Shown: positions 40,549 to 49,734 of the stretch, piece by piece
Numbering within the stretch: the stretch's first letter is position 1
Layout of the letters: the number at the start of each line of letters is the position of its first letter
Assembly: GCF_000377645.1 (NCBI RefSeq)
Contig: NZ_KB898479.1
Location: 1 to 64,000, forward strand
Reading direction: 5' to 3'
Source: Thiomonas sp. FB-6
GTDB lineage: Bacteria > Pseudomonadota > Gammaproteobacteria > Burkholderiales > Burkholderiaceae_C
Length of the DNA: 64,000 bases
The notes under the pieces: model-generated
What the model saw: only the letters and a program-made list of their open reading frames with translations
Told to the model about the DNA's origin: nothing
Database searches by the model: none
Position numbers and translations under genes: made by a program

Positions 40549-42921
40549 TCAGGATGCGCGCGACGGGGACACCATCTGCCATGGCGGCACGGCGCGCGGG
40601 CCGGTGGCCTCCAGCCGGGCGACCGACGCGGGTGCCAGTTGCCACCAGCGCGCGCGGTCGCCCTTGTGCAGCTTGGCCTGGTACATCGCCGCATCGGCCT
40701 GGCGCAGCAGGCCCTCGGGGTCCTGCGCATCCAGCGGGAACAGGGCCAGGCCCATGGACATGCCCACGCTGGCGCGGCATCCCGGCGCCAGCTCGAAGGG
40801 CTGTTCGACCGCCGCGTGCAGGCGGCCCAGCACGTCGCTCAGCTGGGCCAGCACCTGGGCGGAGTCGATCTGTTCGATGACCACGACGAACTCGTCGCCG
40901 CCCAGGCGCGCCAGCACGTCGAACTTGCGGATCGCGCCGCGCAGGCGCTGCCCGATCTCGCGCAGCAGCACGTCGCCCACATCGTGGCCCCAGGTGTCAT
41001 TGACCGGCTTGAAATCGTCCAGGTCGAGCATGCCCACCGCCAGCACGGTGCCGTCGCGCCGCGCCGCCGCCAGTGCCTGCGGAAGGTACTGGTTGAGCGC
41101 GAAGCGGTTGGGCAGGCCGGTCAGCAGGTCATGGCGCGCGCGGTGCGATTCCTCCAGTTGCAGGTCGTTGAGCCGGCGCTTGGTGTCCAGCTCGTCCAGC
41201 CCGTGGCCCAGCAGTTCGGCCACGCGCTGGCACAGCTCCGTGGTCGCGTCGTCGAAGGCCTCGGGCTGCGGGGACACGAACACCAGCACCGCCCAGATGG
41301 AGGCGCCGCGGAACACCGGCGCGGCCAGCGCAGCGCGCCATTCGTGGCGCCGCATCGACCCGCGCCACGGCGCCAGGCTGGCATCGCCCAGCAGGTCGTT
41401 GCAGCAGACGTTGCGATGGCTGTTCCACACCCGGATCACCAGCGGGGACTTGTCGGCGTCGTGCAGGCTGATGCGCAGCGCGTCGAGCTGATCGGCCCCG
41501 CTGCCGGCGCGCGCGATCACCTCGATGCGCCCGGCCTCGTCCGGGCGCGCCATCCACGCGGCGTGGAACTGCGTGCCCTCGGTGAGGGTCTGGCAAGTGC
41601 GCAGCAGCATGTCGGGCACGCTGCGCGCCTGCAACAGCACGTCGACCTCGCGCATCAGCGCGCGGTACAGGCTTTGCAGTTGCTCCATGCGCCGGCGCTG
41701 CTCCAGGCCCTGCAAGGCGCGCTGCACCGCCAGGCCCGCGTTGACCAGCACGTCCGCGGTGGCCGCATCGAGGGCCTCGGCTTCGTCCAGGCACAAGACC
41801 AGCACCAGGCTGCCCCCCGCGCGCCCGGGTCCGTCGCCGCGCAGCGGCAACGCGGCCACCGACGCGCCGGGCAGGCCCGCGCCGCCTCCGGCCGGCGTCC
41901 GTGCAGGATCCCGCGGCGCCTCCAGGCCGCAGAAGCAGGGCTGGGCCGCATCGCAGGCCCGCAGCGCCTGCTCACGCCCGGGCAGGGTCCGCGAGCCCTC
42001 GCGCGCCGCGAAGCTGGCCAGCACGGTCAGATCCCGGGAAACCGCGGGGCCGCCCCAAGCGTTCTCGAGCCCCTGGGCGGGCGCGCCGGACGCGGCCCGG
42101 CCCTGGGGGCGGTCTTCCACGGGCTCGCTCGCACGGGCGATCCAGGCCTGGCTCAGGCCGCCGCGCTGCACCGCCACCCGGCACACGGTGTGGAGGTAGT
42201 TCTCCAGGTCCTCGGCCTGCGCGCCGAGCTGGCCCAGTTCCGCGAGCAGGGCGTTCAGGCGCGCCAGACGGTGCGCGCGCAGCGATTGGTGCTCGCGCAA
42301 TTGCAATTCCTGCTGGGCCCGCAGGCGCCAGGCCTGGCCGCGCGCGAAGCGCTGCTGCGCCCCGCGCACCGCCAGCACCACGAACAACAGGTAACCCGCG
42401 GCCAGCACGGCCGCCCCGTGCGCGGCCGGGGCATCGATCAGGCTCAGCCAGAGCACCAGGGGCAACAGCGCGCCGGCCGCGAAACCCAGGGCGGCGACGG
42501 CATCGAAGGCCAGCGCCAGCGCGACGCCTCCGGCCACGCAGGCGACGACGAAGGCGGCCAGGCCCGCCGCCAGCCCCGCGCGCGGCGCGATCCACCACGG
42601 CGCGAGTCCCCACAGCAGGCCGTTGAGTGCGGCGGCCACGCGCAGCAGGCGGTGCATGCGCGCGGGCCGCCAGGGCCGCGACGCGCGCCGGGACAGCAGC
42701 AGCGCCGGGGATTGCGAGGCCAGCACCAGCAGCGCCCAGGCCGTCACCGCCAGCTCGCCCGCCGCGGGAGCGAACAACCATGCGCAGGCCGCGCAGGCGG
42801 CCGCCTGCGCGAGGGCCACCAGGCCCAGCGAGGCCCGCAGACGGGCCTCCTGCTCCGCGCCAAGCGGCATGCCCGGAGACGGGGACGGCGTCGCGGCCTG
42901 CGATGAATGCTCGTGCTGCAC
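40549..42921 (-). CDS. Membrane-anchored GAF-GAF-GGDEF diguanylate cyclase
   Basis: 790 residues. Five to six hydrophobic segments (about 30-190), a coiled-coil linker, a GAF-like domain (about 235-405), a second (about 430-575), and GGDEF (about 595-755) with RLGGDEF at 672-678 and DLDDFKPVND upstream. All signature residues for cyclic-di-GMP synthesis are present. I see no RxxD I-site at the usual place five residues before the motif (RKFD occurs at 666-669 and could serve). Residues about 270-296 are encoded by a dispersed repeat copy inside the first GAF domain. It is divergent from the large GGDEF-EAL gene. Confidence 0.88.
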   Translation of the reverse strand: MQHEHSSQAATPSPSPGMPLGAEQEARLRASLGLVALAQAAACAACAWLFAPAAGELAVTAWALLVLASQSPALLLSRRASRPWRPARMHRLLRVAAALNGLLWGLAPWWIAPRAGLAAGLAAFVVACVAGGVALALAFDAVAALGFAAGALLPLVLWLSLIDAPAAHGAAVLAAGYLLFVVLAVRGAQQRFARGQAWRLRAQQELQLREHQSLRAHRLARLNALLAELGQLGAQAEDLENYLHTVCRVAVQRGGLSQAWIARASEPVEDRPQGRAASGAPAQGLENAWGGPAVSRDLTVLASFAAREGSRTLPGREQALRACDAAQPCFCGLEAPRDPARTPAGGGAGLPGASVAALPLRGDGPGRAGGSLVLVLCLDEAEALDAATADVLVNAGLAVQRALQGLEQRRRMEQLQSLYRALMREVDVLLQARSVPDMLLRTCQTLTEGTQFHAAWMARPDEAGRIEVIARAGSGADQLDALRISLHDADKSPLVIRVWNSHRNVCCNDLLGDASLAPWRGSMRRHEWRAALAAPVFRGASIWAVLVFVSPQPEAFDDATTELCQRVAELLGHGLDELDTKRRLNDLQLEESHRARHDLLTGLPNRFALNQYLPQALAAARRDGTVLAVGMLDLDDFKPVNDTWGHDVGDVLLREIGQRLRGAIRKFDVLARLGGDEFVVVIEQIDSAQVLAQLSDVLGRLHAAVEQPFELAPGCRASVGMSMGLALFPLDAQDPEGLLRQADAAMYQAKLHKGDRARWWQLAPASVARLEATGPRAVPPWQMVSPSRAS
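42034..42114 (+). repeat. Dispersed structured repeat, copy C, inside a coding sequence
   Basis: Shares GGGGCCGCCCCAAG and CCCGGCCCTGGGGG with copies A and B at matching spacing, but its stem 1 is decayed (GGGAAAC against GTTCTCGAG). It is read in frame, antisense to the repeat, as part of the 790-residue GGDEF protein. Confidence 0.75.
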
Positions 42922-43234
42922 CTTGTTGCGGCCCTGGTCGGTTGCTGGGAACTACGCTTCGAAGTCCTGCGGACGGGCCGACCCCGAAGTCGCGCCCTCG
43001 TCTGCGTGAGAGGGATTTTGCGTCCTCGGCGCGGCCATGGCATCGGGCGCGGCTCGCAAAACCGCAATGGGCCCGGGTTTTCGTGACATTGTTCACGCAT
43101 GCGTGGCGGCGATGCATCCGACAATGGCCTGCCGTTCGCGCCTGGACCCTCCCCGGGGTGGAGCTCATGCCTGCGTGCGGCCGGATCCTGCGGGCCGATG
43201 CCTCCGCAGACCTCGCCCGACGCCCCGACCCGCG
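42922..43234. other. Divergent control region between two cyclic-di-GMP genes
   Basis: 313 bases with no gene I trust. It contains GTGACATTGTTCAC at 43083-43096, a perfect GTGA-N6-TCAC half-site pair as bound by CRP/Vfr-type proteins. No clear -10/-35 pair was identified for either gene. Confidence 0.5.
43083..43096. promoter_or_regulatory. CRP/Vfr-like site
   Basis: GTGA-CATTGT-TCAC, symmetric and with the 6-base spacer of CRP sites; flanks are C and G rather than T and A. About 140-160 bases from both starts. Confidence 0.45.
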
Positions 43235-46200
43235 ATGAAACCGCAGACCGCGCAGCAAGCCCCGCCTCGGCGCACGCCGGCGGCCGCCGAAGCGGCCTGG
43301 CAGCCCGCGGACGAGGCGGCCGAGCCCGACGCCGCCTGGCTCGACCAGGCCGCCGCACTGGCCGCGCAGGCCCTGGACGTGAGGGCCGCCCTGTCGCGCC
43401 TGCGCGACGACGACCAGGAATGGCTGCAGGGGCTGCACGGGGACGCCGAAACCTGCCGGGCCTTGCTGCGAGCCGCGCAGGGCCTGCCCGCGCCGCGCGT
43501 CGAGGGGCTCGACGCGGCCAGCGCGCCCGGCGCCGAAGCCGGCCCCTGCTCGCCGCAGCCGCCGCGGCTCGGTCTGTGCGAGCTCGAGACCCTGTGCGAT
43601 GCGCAGGGCCGCGAACTCGCCGCGCTGTGGATCGGAGACCCCGAGGCGCGTTCGCCCAGCCCGCGCCAGCGCGAACTGCTGCGCGGCATCGCGCGCCAGG
43701 CCCTGGATCTGCTGCAGGCCCGGCGTGCCGCGCAGCACCTGAGCCGCGAGCGGCGGCGCCTGCAGCGCCGCGCGGATTTCACCGCGGTACTGGCCCGCTC
43801 CAACCAGCTGATCGCGCAGGCGGCCGACGAACAGCTCATGCTGCAGGACATCTGCGACATGACCGTATCCGACGGAGGCCTGCGCCTGGCCTGGGTGGGG
43901 CGCCCCGACGACGAGGGTGAGCTGCGCTACCTGGCCACCGCCGGCGAGCGCGACTACCTGGAGGGACTGCGCCTGTCCATCCGCCCCGAGCGCCCCGAGG
44001 GGCGTGGCGCGGCGGGGCGCGCCTGGCGCGAGCAGCGCGCGTATTTCCTGGCTTCCTTCGCGCGCTCGCCGATGCTCGAGCCCTGGCGCGAGCGCGCCGC
44101 GCGCTGCGGCATGCGCGCCACGGCCACGCTGCCCATCCGCCGCGGCGGGGGTATGTGGGGGGTGTTCACGGTCATGCACGGCGACGAGGACGCCTTCGAC
44201 GAGCAGTTGCAGACCCTGCTCACCGAACTGGCGCACAACATCTCGCGCGGCCTCGATCGCCTGGACGCCGCGCGCCGCGAACGGGAACTGACCGGCCTGC
44301 AGCATGCGCTGCTGGACCATACGCTGGCCGGCATCGTGGTCGTGCGGGGGCGTTTCATCGTCAGCGCCAACCGGCGCTTCGCCCACATGCTGGGTTACGA
44401 CGACGCCGAGCAACTGGTCGGGCGCTCCACGCGCATGGTCTACGCCTCGCAGGCCGAGTACCTGCGCGTGGGCAACCTGTATCCGGGCCTGCGCCAGCAC
44501 GGCAGCGCGCTGGCCATGGACGTTCGCGTGCTGCGCCGCGACGGCGAGGAACTGCTGTGCGACGTCTCCGCGGGCCTGACCCGCGACGACGAGGCCACCT
44601 CGGTGTGGACCTTCCAGGACGTCACCGAACGCGCCCGGCTGCAGCAGCGCCTGCGCCACGAGGCGCTGCACGACCTGCTGACCGACCTGCCCAACCGGCG
44701 CGCGCTGGAGCAATACCTGCCGCAGGCGCTGGCGCGCGCACGGCGCAACGGCCGCGTGGTCGCGGTGGGCATGCTCGACCTGGACGATTTCAAGCCGGTC
44801 AACGACAGTTTCGGCCACGACGCCGGCGACCGCCTGCTGCAGGAGGTCGCGCAGCGCCTGCGTTCGCTGCTGCGCGAATGCGATTTCCTGGCGCGCCTGG
44901 GAGGCGACGAATTCGTCGTGGTCGTCGAGGAACTCGAGGCGCGGCACCTGGCGCGCCAGCTCAGCCGGCTGCTGCGCCGCCTGCACGCCGCGGTGGAGCG
45001 CCCCTTCGGCCTCGGCGCGACGGTGCAGGCCAGCGTGGGCATGACCATGGGCCTGGCCGCCTTTCCCGGCGACGGCGCCGACGGCGACACCCTGCTGCGC
45101 CAGGCCGACGCCGCGCTGTACCAGGTGAAGGCGCGCAAGCAGCAGCGCCGGCGCTGGTGGCAGCTCGGCGTGCGCCAGGCGGCCGAGCCGGGCGAGAACT
45201 CCGCCTTCGACCCCTACGGCCCGGAGGCCGCCCAGCTGCTGGGCCAGGTGCGCGCGCTGCTGGCCGAGGCCAGCGAGCGCTTCGCGCAGGCCTTCTACGA
45301 CGACGCGGGGCGGGACGGGCAGACGCGGGCCATCCTCGAGTCCCTGCAGCCCCGCGAGCTGCAGGGACTGCGCGCGCGCCACGCCGAGCATCTGCGCTTC
45401 GTGCTGGACGCGGCGACGCCGCGCGAGGCCGTGCTGCGCCAGGCGCGGCGCCTGGGCGAGGTCCACGCGCTGGTGGGAGTCAGCGCCGAGCACATGATCC
45501 GCCCGCAGGGTCTGTACCGCCGCCTGGCCGGCGAGGCCCTGGGGGACTCCGGGCTGCCGGCGCGCGCGCGCTTCCAGCTGCTGCGCCTGATCGAGGAGCG
45601 CCTGGAGGACGACCTGCAGGCCCAGATGGGCGCGCTGGCCGAGGTCGCCTCGGCCTATTTCTCGGCGCTGACCCCGGAGGCGCTGCCGGCGCGCGCGCTG
45701 TGGCGCGACGCGGTGCACGAGCTCATCGCCCCCATCGGCCGCCTGCCGGGCCTGCTGGCCTGCCACGTGATGCGCCCGGACACCCAGGGCGTGTTCCAGC
45801 GCGAGGCCGGCAGCGGCCCGCGCTCGGCGGCCATCGTCGAGTGGCTGGGGCGCGCACGCTTCAACGCCTGCCTGGAGAACACCGGCTCCGACGACAGCGG
45901 GCTGCTGGTGCAGGCCTGGCACAGCGCGCGCATCCACCACTGCGACTCCTATGCCTCGGACCCCCGCGTGCGGCACTGGAGCGGCATGGCCGACGAACTC
46001 GGCGTGCGCAGCGCGCTGGCCATTCCGGTGCCCGGCGAGCTGGGGCAGCCGGTGTTCGTGCTCGGCCTCTTCGGCGCCTGGCCGAACCAGTTCTCCAGCC
46101 CGGGCATGCAGCAGTTCGCGCGCACGCTGCAGCAGCATGCGGCGCGGGTGTGGCAATCCTGCCGGCGCGCGAGTTCCTGCGAACCCCTGGCCCAGGCGCA

Positions 46201-47206
46201 GGCGCAGGTGTGCCGCGAGCGCCTGTTCTCCGGCGGCCTGGAGATGTTCGTGCAGCCGGTGGTGGACCTGGTCGACGGGTCCTGTCGCCGCGTGGAAGCC
46301 CTGGCGCGCCTGCGCCTGGCCGACGGCACGCTGCTGGCGCCCTCGCGCTTCCTGCCCATCCTGGGCGATACCGAGCTCGACCGGCTGCTGCGCCTGGGAC
46401 TCGACCAGGTCTGCCAGCAACTGCGCGCCTGGGATGCGCAGGGCCTGGGCATGGAGGCCGCGCTGAACCTGCCTCCGTCCACGCTGCTGGACCCCGAATG
46501 CACGCGCTGGGTGGAGCAGGCGCTGCGGCGCCACGGCATCGCGCCGCAGCGCCTGACCCTGGAACTGCTGGAGAACCAGGACGTGGACATGCGCACCCAG
46601 AGCGCCGCGCTGCATGGGCTCAAGGCCCTGGGCGTGCGCCTGGCGATGGACGACCTCGGCTCCGGCTACAGCAGCCTGCAGCGCCTGTCCATGCTGCCCT
46701 TCGACAGCATCAAGCTGGACCAGGGCCTGACCCTGGAACTGCGCCGCGCGCCGCTGCAGACCCTGGGCCTGATGCGGGCGATCATCCAGCTGGGCCACGA
46801 CCTGCAGCGCCAGATCGTGGTGGAGGGGGCGGAGGACGACGGCGTGCTGGAGGCCGTGCTGGCGCTGGGCGCGACGCGCGCCCAGGGCTACGGCCTGGCC
46901 CGCCCCATGCCCGCGGCCGAGTTCCCGCGCTGGCTGGCCGGCTTCCGCCTGGGGGTCGACGCCACCCGGGTGAGCACCTGGCTGGGCGCGCTGGCGGCGC
47001 ACTGGGTGGGCCTTCGCATGCCGCGGCGCGAGGTCTCGGCGGCGCTGCAGCGCTTCCTGGCGCGCTCGGCGCCGCCCGAGGTGCGCACCTGGCATGCGCA
47101 GGCCCGCGGCCACGGCGTCACCGCCGAGCTGGCCCGCGAACGCCTGACCGACTGGCTGGTGGGACGGGTGCGCGCGGAGCAGGCCCCGGCGGCGGCGCGG
47201 GAGTGA
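43235..47206 (+). CDS. GAF-PAS-GGDEF-globin-GAF-EAL cyclic-di-GMP protein
   Basis: 1323 residues, no membrane segment. In order: GAF-like (185-345), PAS (355-465), GGDEF (475-635; RLGGDEF at 554-560), globin-coupled-sensor-like domain (660-800) with LGEVHALVGV and a candidate proximal heme ligand His744, a second GAF-like domain (825-975), EAL (990-1235) and an 80-residue tail. EAL residues look complete: EAL at 1021-1023, N1078, E1110, DD 1139-1140, K1160, E1197, Q1217. So it may both make and break cyclic-di-GMP, with a gas- or redox-sensing heme between. Start at 43235 (MKPQTAQQ); the upstream frame is open but not conserved in style. GGDEF part is a close paralogue of the divergent 790-residue protein (both end with RWWQL). 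Confidence 0.87.
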   Translation: MKPQTAQQAPPRRTPAAAEAAWQPADEAAEPDAAWLDQAAALAAQALDVRAALSRLRDDDQEWLQGLHGDAETCRALLRAAQGLPAPRVEGLDAASAPGAEAGPCSPQPPRLGLCELETLCDAQGRELAALWIGDPEARSPSPRQRELLRGIARQALDLLQARRAAQHLSRERRRLQRRADFTAVLARSNQLIAQAADEQLMLQDICDMTVSDGGLRLAWVGRPDDEGELRYLATAGERDYLEGLRLSIRPERPEGRGAAGRAWREQRAYFLASFARSPMLEPWRERAARCGMRATATLPIRRGGGMWGVFTVMHGDEDAFDEQLQTLLTELAHNISRGLDRLDAARRERELTGLQHALLDHTLAGIVVVRGRFIVSANRRFAHMLGYDDAEQLVGRSTRMVYASQAEYLRVGNLYPGLRQHGSALAMDVRVLRRDGEELLCDVSAGLTRDDEATSVWTFQDVTERARLQQRLRHEALHDLLTDLPNRRALEQYLPQALARARRNGRVVAVGMLDLDDFKPVNDSFGHDAGDRLLQEVAQRLRSLLRECDFLARLGGDEFVVVVEELEARHLARQLSRLLRRLHAAVERPFGLGATVQASVGMTMGLAAFPGDGADGDTLLRQADAALYQVKARKQQRRRWWQLGVRQAAEPGENSAFDPYGPEAAQLLGQVRALLAEASERFAQAFYDDAGRDGQTRAILESLQPRELQGLRARHAEHLRFVLDAATPREAVLRQARRLGEVHALVGVSAEHMIRPQGLYRRLAGEALGDSGLPARARFQLLRLIEERLEDDLQAQMGALAEVASAYFSALTPEALPARALWRDAVHELIAPIGRLPGLLACHVMRPDTQGVFQREAGSGPRSAAIVEWLGRARFNACLENTGSDDSGLLVQAWHSARIHHCDSYASDPRVRHWSGMADELGVRSALAIPVPGELGQPVFVLGLFGAWPNQFSSPGMQQFARTLQQHAARVWQSCRRASSCEPLAQAQAQVCRERLFSGGLEMFVQPVVDLVDGSCRRVEALARLRLADGTLLAPSRFLPILGDTELDRLLRLGLDQVCQQLRAWDAQGLGMEAALNLPPSTLLDPECTRWVEQALRRHGIAPQRLTLELLENQDVDMRTQSAALHGLKALGVRLAMDDLGSGYSSLQRLSMLPFDSIKLDQGLTLELRRAPLQTLGLMRAIIQLGHDLQRQIVVEGAEDDGVLEAVLALGATRAQGYGLARPMPAAEFPRWLAGFRLGVDATRVSTWLGALAAHWVGLRMPRREVSAALQRFLARSAPPEVRTWHAQARGHGVTAELARERLTDWLVGRVRAEQAPAAARE

Positions 47207-47309
47207 GAAGCCAGGGCGCGCCGAGGCCACGCCAGACTGTTCGAAGCTTGATACCGATTTAATGGGTCCGGCAGAAGAATAGCCTGCAACATCCTGGTTG
47301 CGGGGAAGC

Positions 47310-49703
47310 ATGAGCGCAGGTCCCTTTCCATTCATCGCCGAGCACGGCGGACGCTTCGCGGCGGCCCGGCTGCTGGCCGCCCTGACGCGCAGGGACCGCG
47401 GAGCGCGCGACGCGCTCACCGGGCTGGCCACCCGCGTCGCCCTCGAGCGCCGCGTGGCCGAGCTCGCGGCCTCCCCGGCCGCGGGCGAGCGCCTGGCGGT
47501 GCTGGTGCTGGACGTGTACCGTTTCGGCAGCATCAACGAGGCCTGGGGCTGGAAGGCCGGCGACGCGGTGCTGGTCGAACTGGCGCGGCGCCTGCGCGGG
47601 CTCGGCGGCAGCGAGATGCTGGCGCGGGTGGGGGCGGACTCCATCGGGGTGCTGCTGCGCGGCAGCGCCGCCGACGACTGGCGCGGCGTGGTCGAGCGCA
47701 TGATCAAGAGCCTGCGCGAGCCTTTCGCGGTCGCCGCGGCCAGCTCGCGCAAGCTGTCCGCCTCGGTGGGCTGCGCCTTGTTCCCGCAGGACGCCACCAG
47801 CGCCTCACGCCTGCTCGGGCTGGCCGAAGCGGCCGTTTTCAGCCAGGCCGAGCGCGACCTGCAGCAGCGCAGCGAGGACCTCGACCCCTACGGCGAGCAA
47901 AGCGCCGACACCATGGCCTGGCTGCAGCGCTTCCTGGGGCCGCAGCAGCCGCGCCTGAACCAGGAATTCCTCGAAGGCCTCGGACTGTGCGAAGCCCCCC
48001 CCGAGGGCGGCGCCAGCGGGCTGCCGGCGCGCGAGGCCGTGCGCCTGCTGCCCGAGCTGGACGGCTACGTGCCCCTGCTGCTGGCGCCGGGACTGCGCCA
48101 GGCCCGGCACCGCGAACACGCCGAGGCCCTGGGGCGCCTGCTGGCGGCCCTGGGCCTGCCCGCGCAGGTGGGGGTGGGGGCGATGGGCCGGCTGTACCAG
48201 GCCGTGGCGGGGCTGGCGCACCGCATCCCCGCGCGCCTGAGCGAGCGCGCGCTGCTGCTGGGCACGCTGCTGCGGCGCATGGAGGCCGACATCGGCTTCC
48301 AGCACCAGGGCGCGGAGGCGCTGCGCCACGAACTGATCGAGCGCCTGCGCCAGCTAGCCGCGGGCATGCAGGCGGCGCGCCGGCGCAGCGACCTGCTGGA
48401 CATGGTGGTGGAGGCGCTGCAGCACCTGCCCTACCTGGCCTGCTGCGCCATCTACACGCAGGACGCGCGCGGCGGCTTCGTGCTGGAGGCGCAAAGCCCG
48501 GGCCACGAAGCCTGGGGCGGCGGGAGCACGCCGTCGGCGCACGACCCCGACACCGCGCAGGCCCGCGGCGGCGCGCTGGCGCGCTGCTGGCTGCGCGCGG
48601 GCATCGAGCTCGGCCCGGACATCGCGCGCGCGGCGCGCCAGGGCCAGGACTGGGCCGGGCAACTGCTGCGCCAGGGGGTGCGCAGCTCGGTGGCGGTGCC
48701 GGTGCTCGACGCCGCCGGCAACATGCTGGTGGTGCTGCAGCTGTACGGACGCCTGCCCGGGCAGTTCTCCACCCAGCTGATGCGCCATGCGCTGGACTCG
48801 CTGAGCGCCTCGCTGGCCGCGGAGCTGGCGCGCGTGGGCGAGGGCATCGCGCTGCCGGCGGTGGCCGCCGACGAGCGTGCGCTGTGGCGCCAGCGCCTGT
48901 TCGGCGGCGGGCTGCGCATGTTCATGCAGCCCATCGTCGACCTGCGGGAGCAGCGCTGCACCCGGGTGGAGGCGCTGGCGCGGCTGCAGCTCGACGAGCG
49001 CTCGCTGCTCACGCCCGGGCGCTTCCTGCCGGTGCTGGGCCAGCACGAGCTCGACCGGCTGTTCCTCGACGGCCTGCACCAGTCGCTGCAGGCGCTGGCC
49101 GACTGGGAGCGCCAGGGCCTGAAACTGGACCTTTCGCTCAACCTGCCTCCGTCCACGCTGCGCCACGCCGATTGCGCGGACTGGGTGCGTTCGGCACTGG
49201 AGCGCCGCGGCATCGACCCGCGCCGGCTCAGCCTGGAGATCCTGGAGGACCGCGACGTGGCCACGCAGGCCACCATGCGCGACACCACCGACCGCCTGCG
49301 CGCGCTGGGCGTGCGCCTGGCGCTGGACGACCTGGGCGCCGGCTACAGCAGCCTGCTGCGGCTCAACAGCCTTCCCATCGACATGGTCAAGGTGGACCAG
49401 GGCCTGGTGCACGGCATCGTCGCCAACAACCCGCGCGCGGTGCCGCTGGTCACCGGGCTGGTCGACCTGGCCCGGCGCCTCGACCTGAGCGTGACCATCG
49501 AGGGCCTGGAGACGCAGATCCTGCTGGAATACGCGCAGTACCTGCAGGCCGACTTCGGCCAGGGCATGGCGATCTCGCCGCCGCTGGAGCCGCGGCGCCT
49601 GCCGGGGTGGCTGCGCGCCTGGCGCATGCCGGCGCTGTCGGGCATCGCGCCCTTCGCCTCGATGTTCGGCCCCGACGCGCGCGCCACCGGCCGCCTGTTG
49701 TGA
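47310..49703 (+). CDS. Degenerate GGDEF - degenerate globin - GAF - EAL protein
   Basis: 797 residues, paralogue of the preceding protein without its GAF-PAS front. The GGDEF signature is RVGADSI (106-112), so cyclase activity is not expected. In the globin-like part (190-345) LGRLLAALGLPAQ aligns with LGEVHALVGVSAE of the neighbour, placing Leu278 at the heme histidine, so heme binding is probably lost. The EAL domain (525-765) keeps EAL (554-556), N611, E643, DD 673-674, K694, E731 and Q751, so phosphodiesterase activity is plausible. GGGGAAGC precedes the ATG at 47310; an upstream in-frame TTG exists. Nearest in style to FimX-type regulators, but this is by analogy only. Confidence 0.85.
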   Translation: MSAGPFPFIAEHGGRFAAARLLAALTRRDRGARDALTGLATRVALERRVAELAASPAAGERLAVLVLDVYRFGSINEAWGWKAGDAVLVELARRLRGLGGSEMLARVGADSIGVLLRGSAADDWRGVVERMIKSLREPFAVAAASSRKLSASVGCALFPQDATSASRLLGLAEAAVFSQAERDLQQRSEDLDPYGEQSADTMAWLQRFLGPQQPRLNQEFLEGLGLCEAPPEGGASGLPAREAVRLLPELDGYVPLLLAPGLRQARHREHAEALGRLLAALGLPAQVGVGAMGRLYQAVAGLAHRIPARLSERALLLGTLLRRMEADIGFQHQGAEALRHELIERLRQLAAGMQAARRRSDLLDMVVEALQHLPYLACCAIYTQDARGGFVLEAQSPGHEAWGGGSTPSAHDPDTAQARGGALARCWLRAGIELGPDIARAARQGQDWAGQLLRQGVRSSVAVPVLDAAGNMLVVLQLYGRLPGQFSTQLMRHALDSLSASLAAELARVGEGIALPAVAADERALWRQRLFGGGLRMFMQPIVDLREQRCTRVEALARLQLDERSLLTPGRFLPVLGQHELDRLFLDGLHQSLQALADWERQGLKLDLSLNLPPSTLRHADCADWVRSALERRGIDPRRLSLEILEDRDVATQATMRDTTDRLRALGVRLALDDLGAGYSSLLRLNSLPIDMVKVDQGLVHGIVANNPRAVPLVTGLVDLARRLDLSVTIEGLETQILLEYAQYLQADFGQGMAISPPLEPRRLPGWLRAWRMPALSGIAPFASMFGPDARATGRLL

Positions 49704-49734
49704 TGTCACCGCATTGTCATGAACCTGTACGAAG

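Noticed and set aside
41972-47797. Very long open frame on the minus strand across the cyclic-di-GMP genes (1941 codons)
   Set aside because: It is antisense to well-supported GGDEF/EAL genes, has His/Gln/Arg-rich low-complexity content, and arises from the extreme third-position G/C bias.
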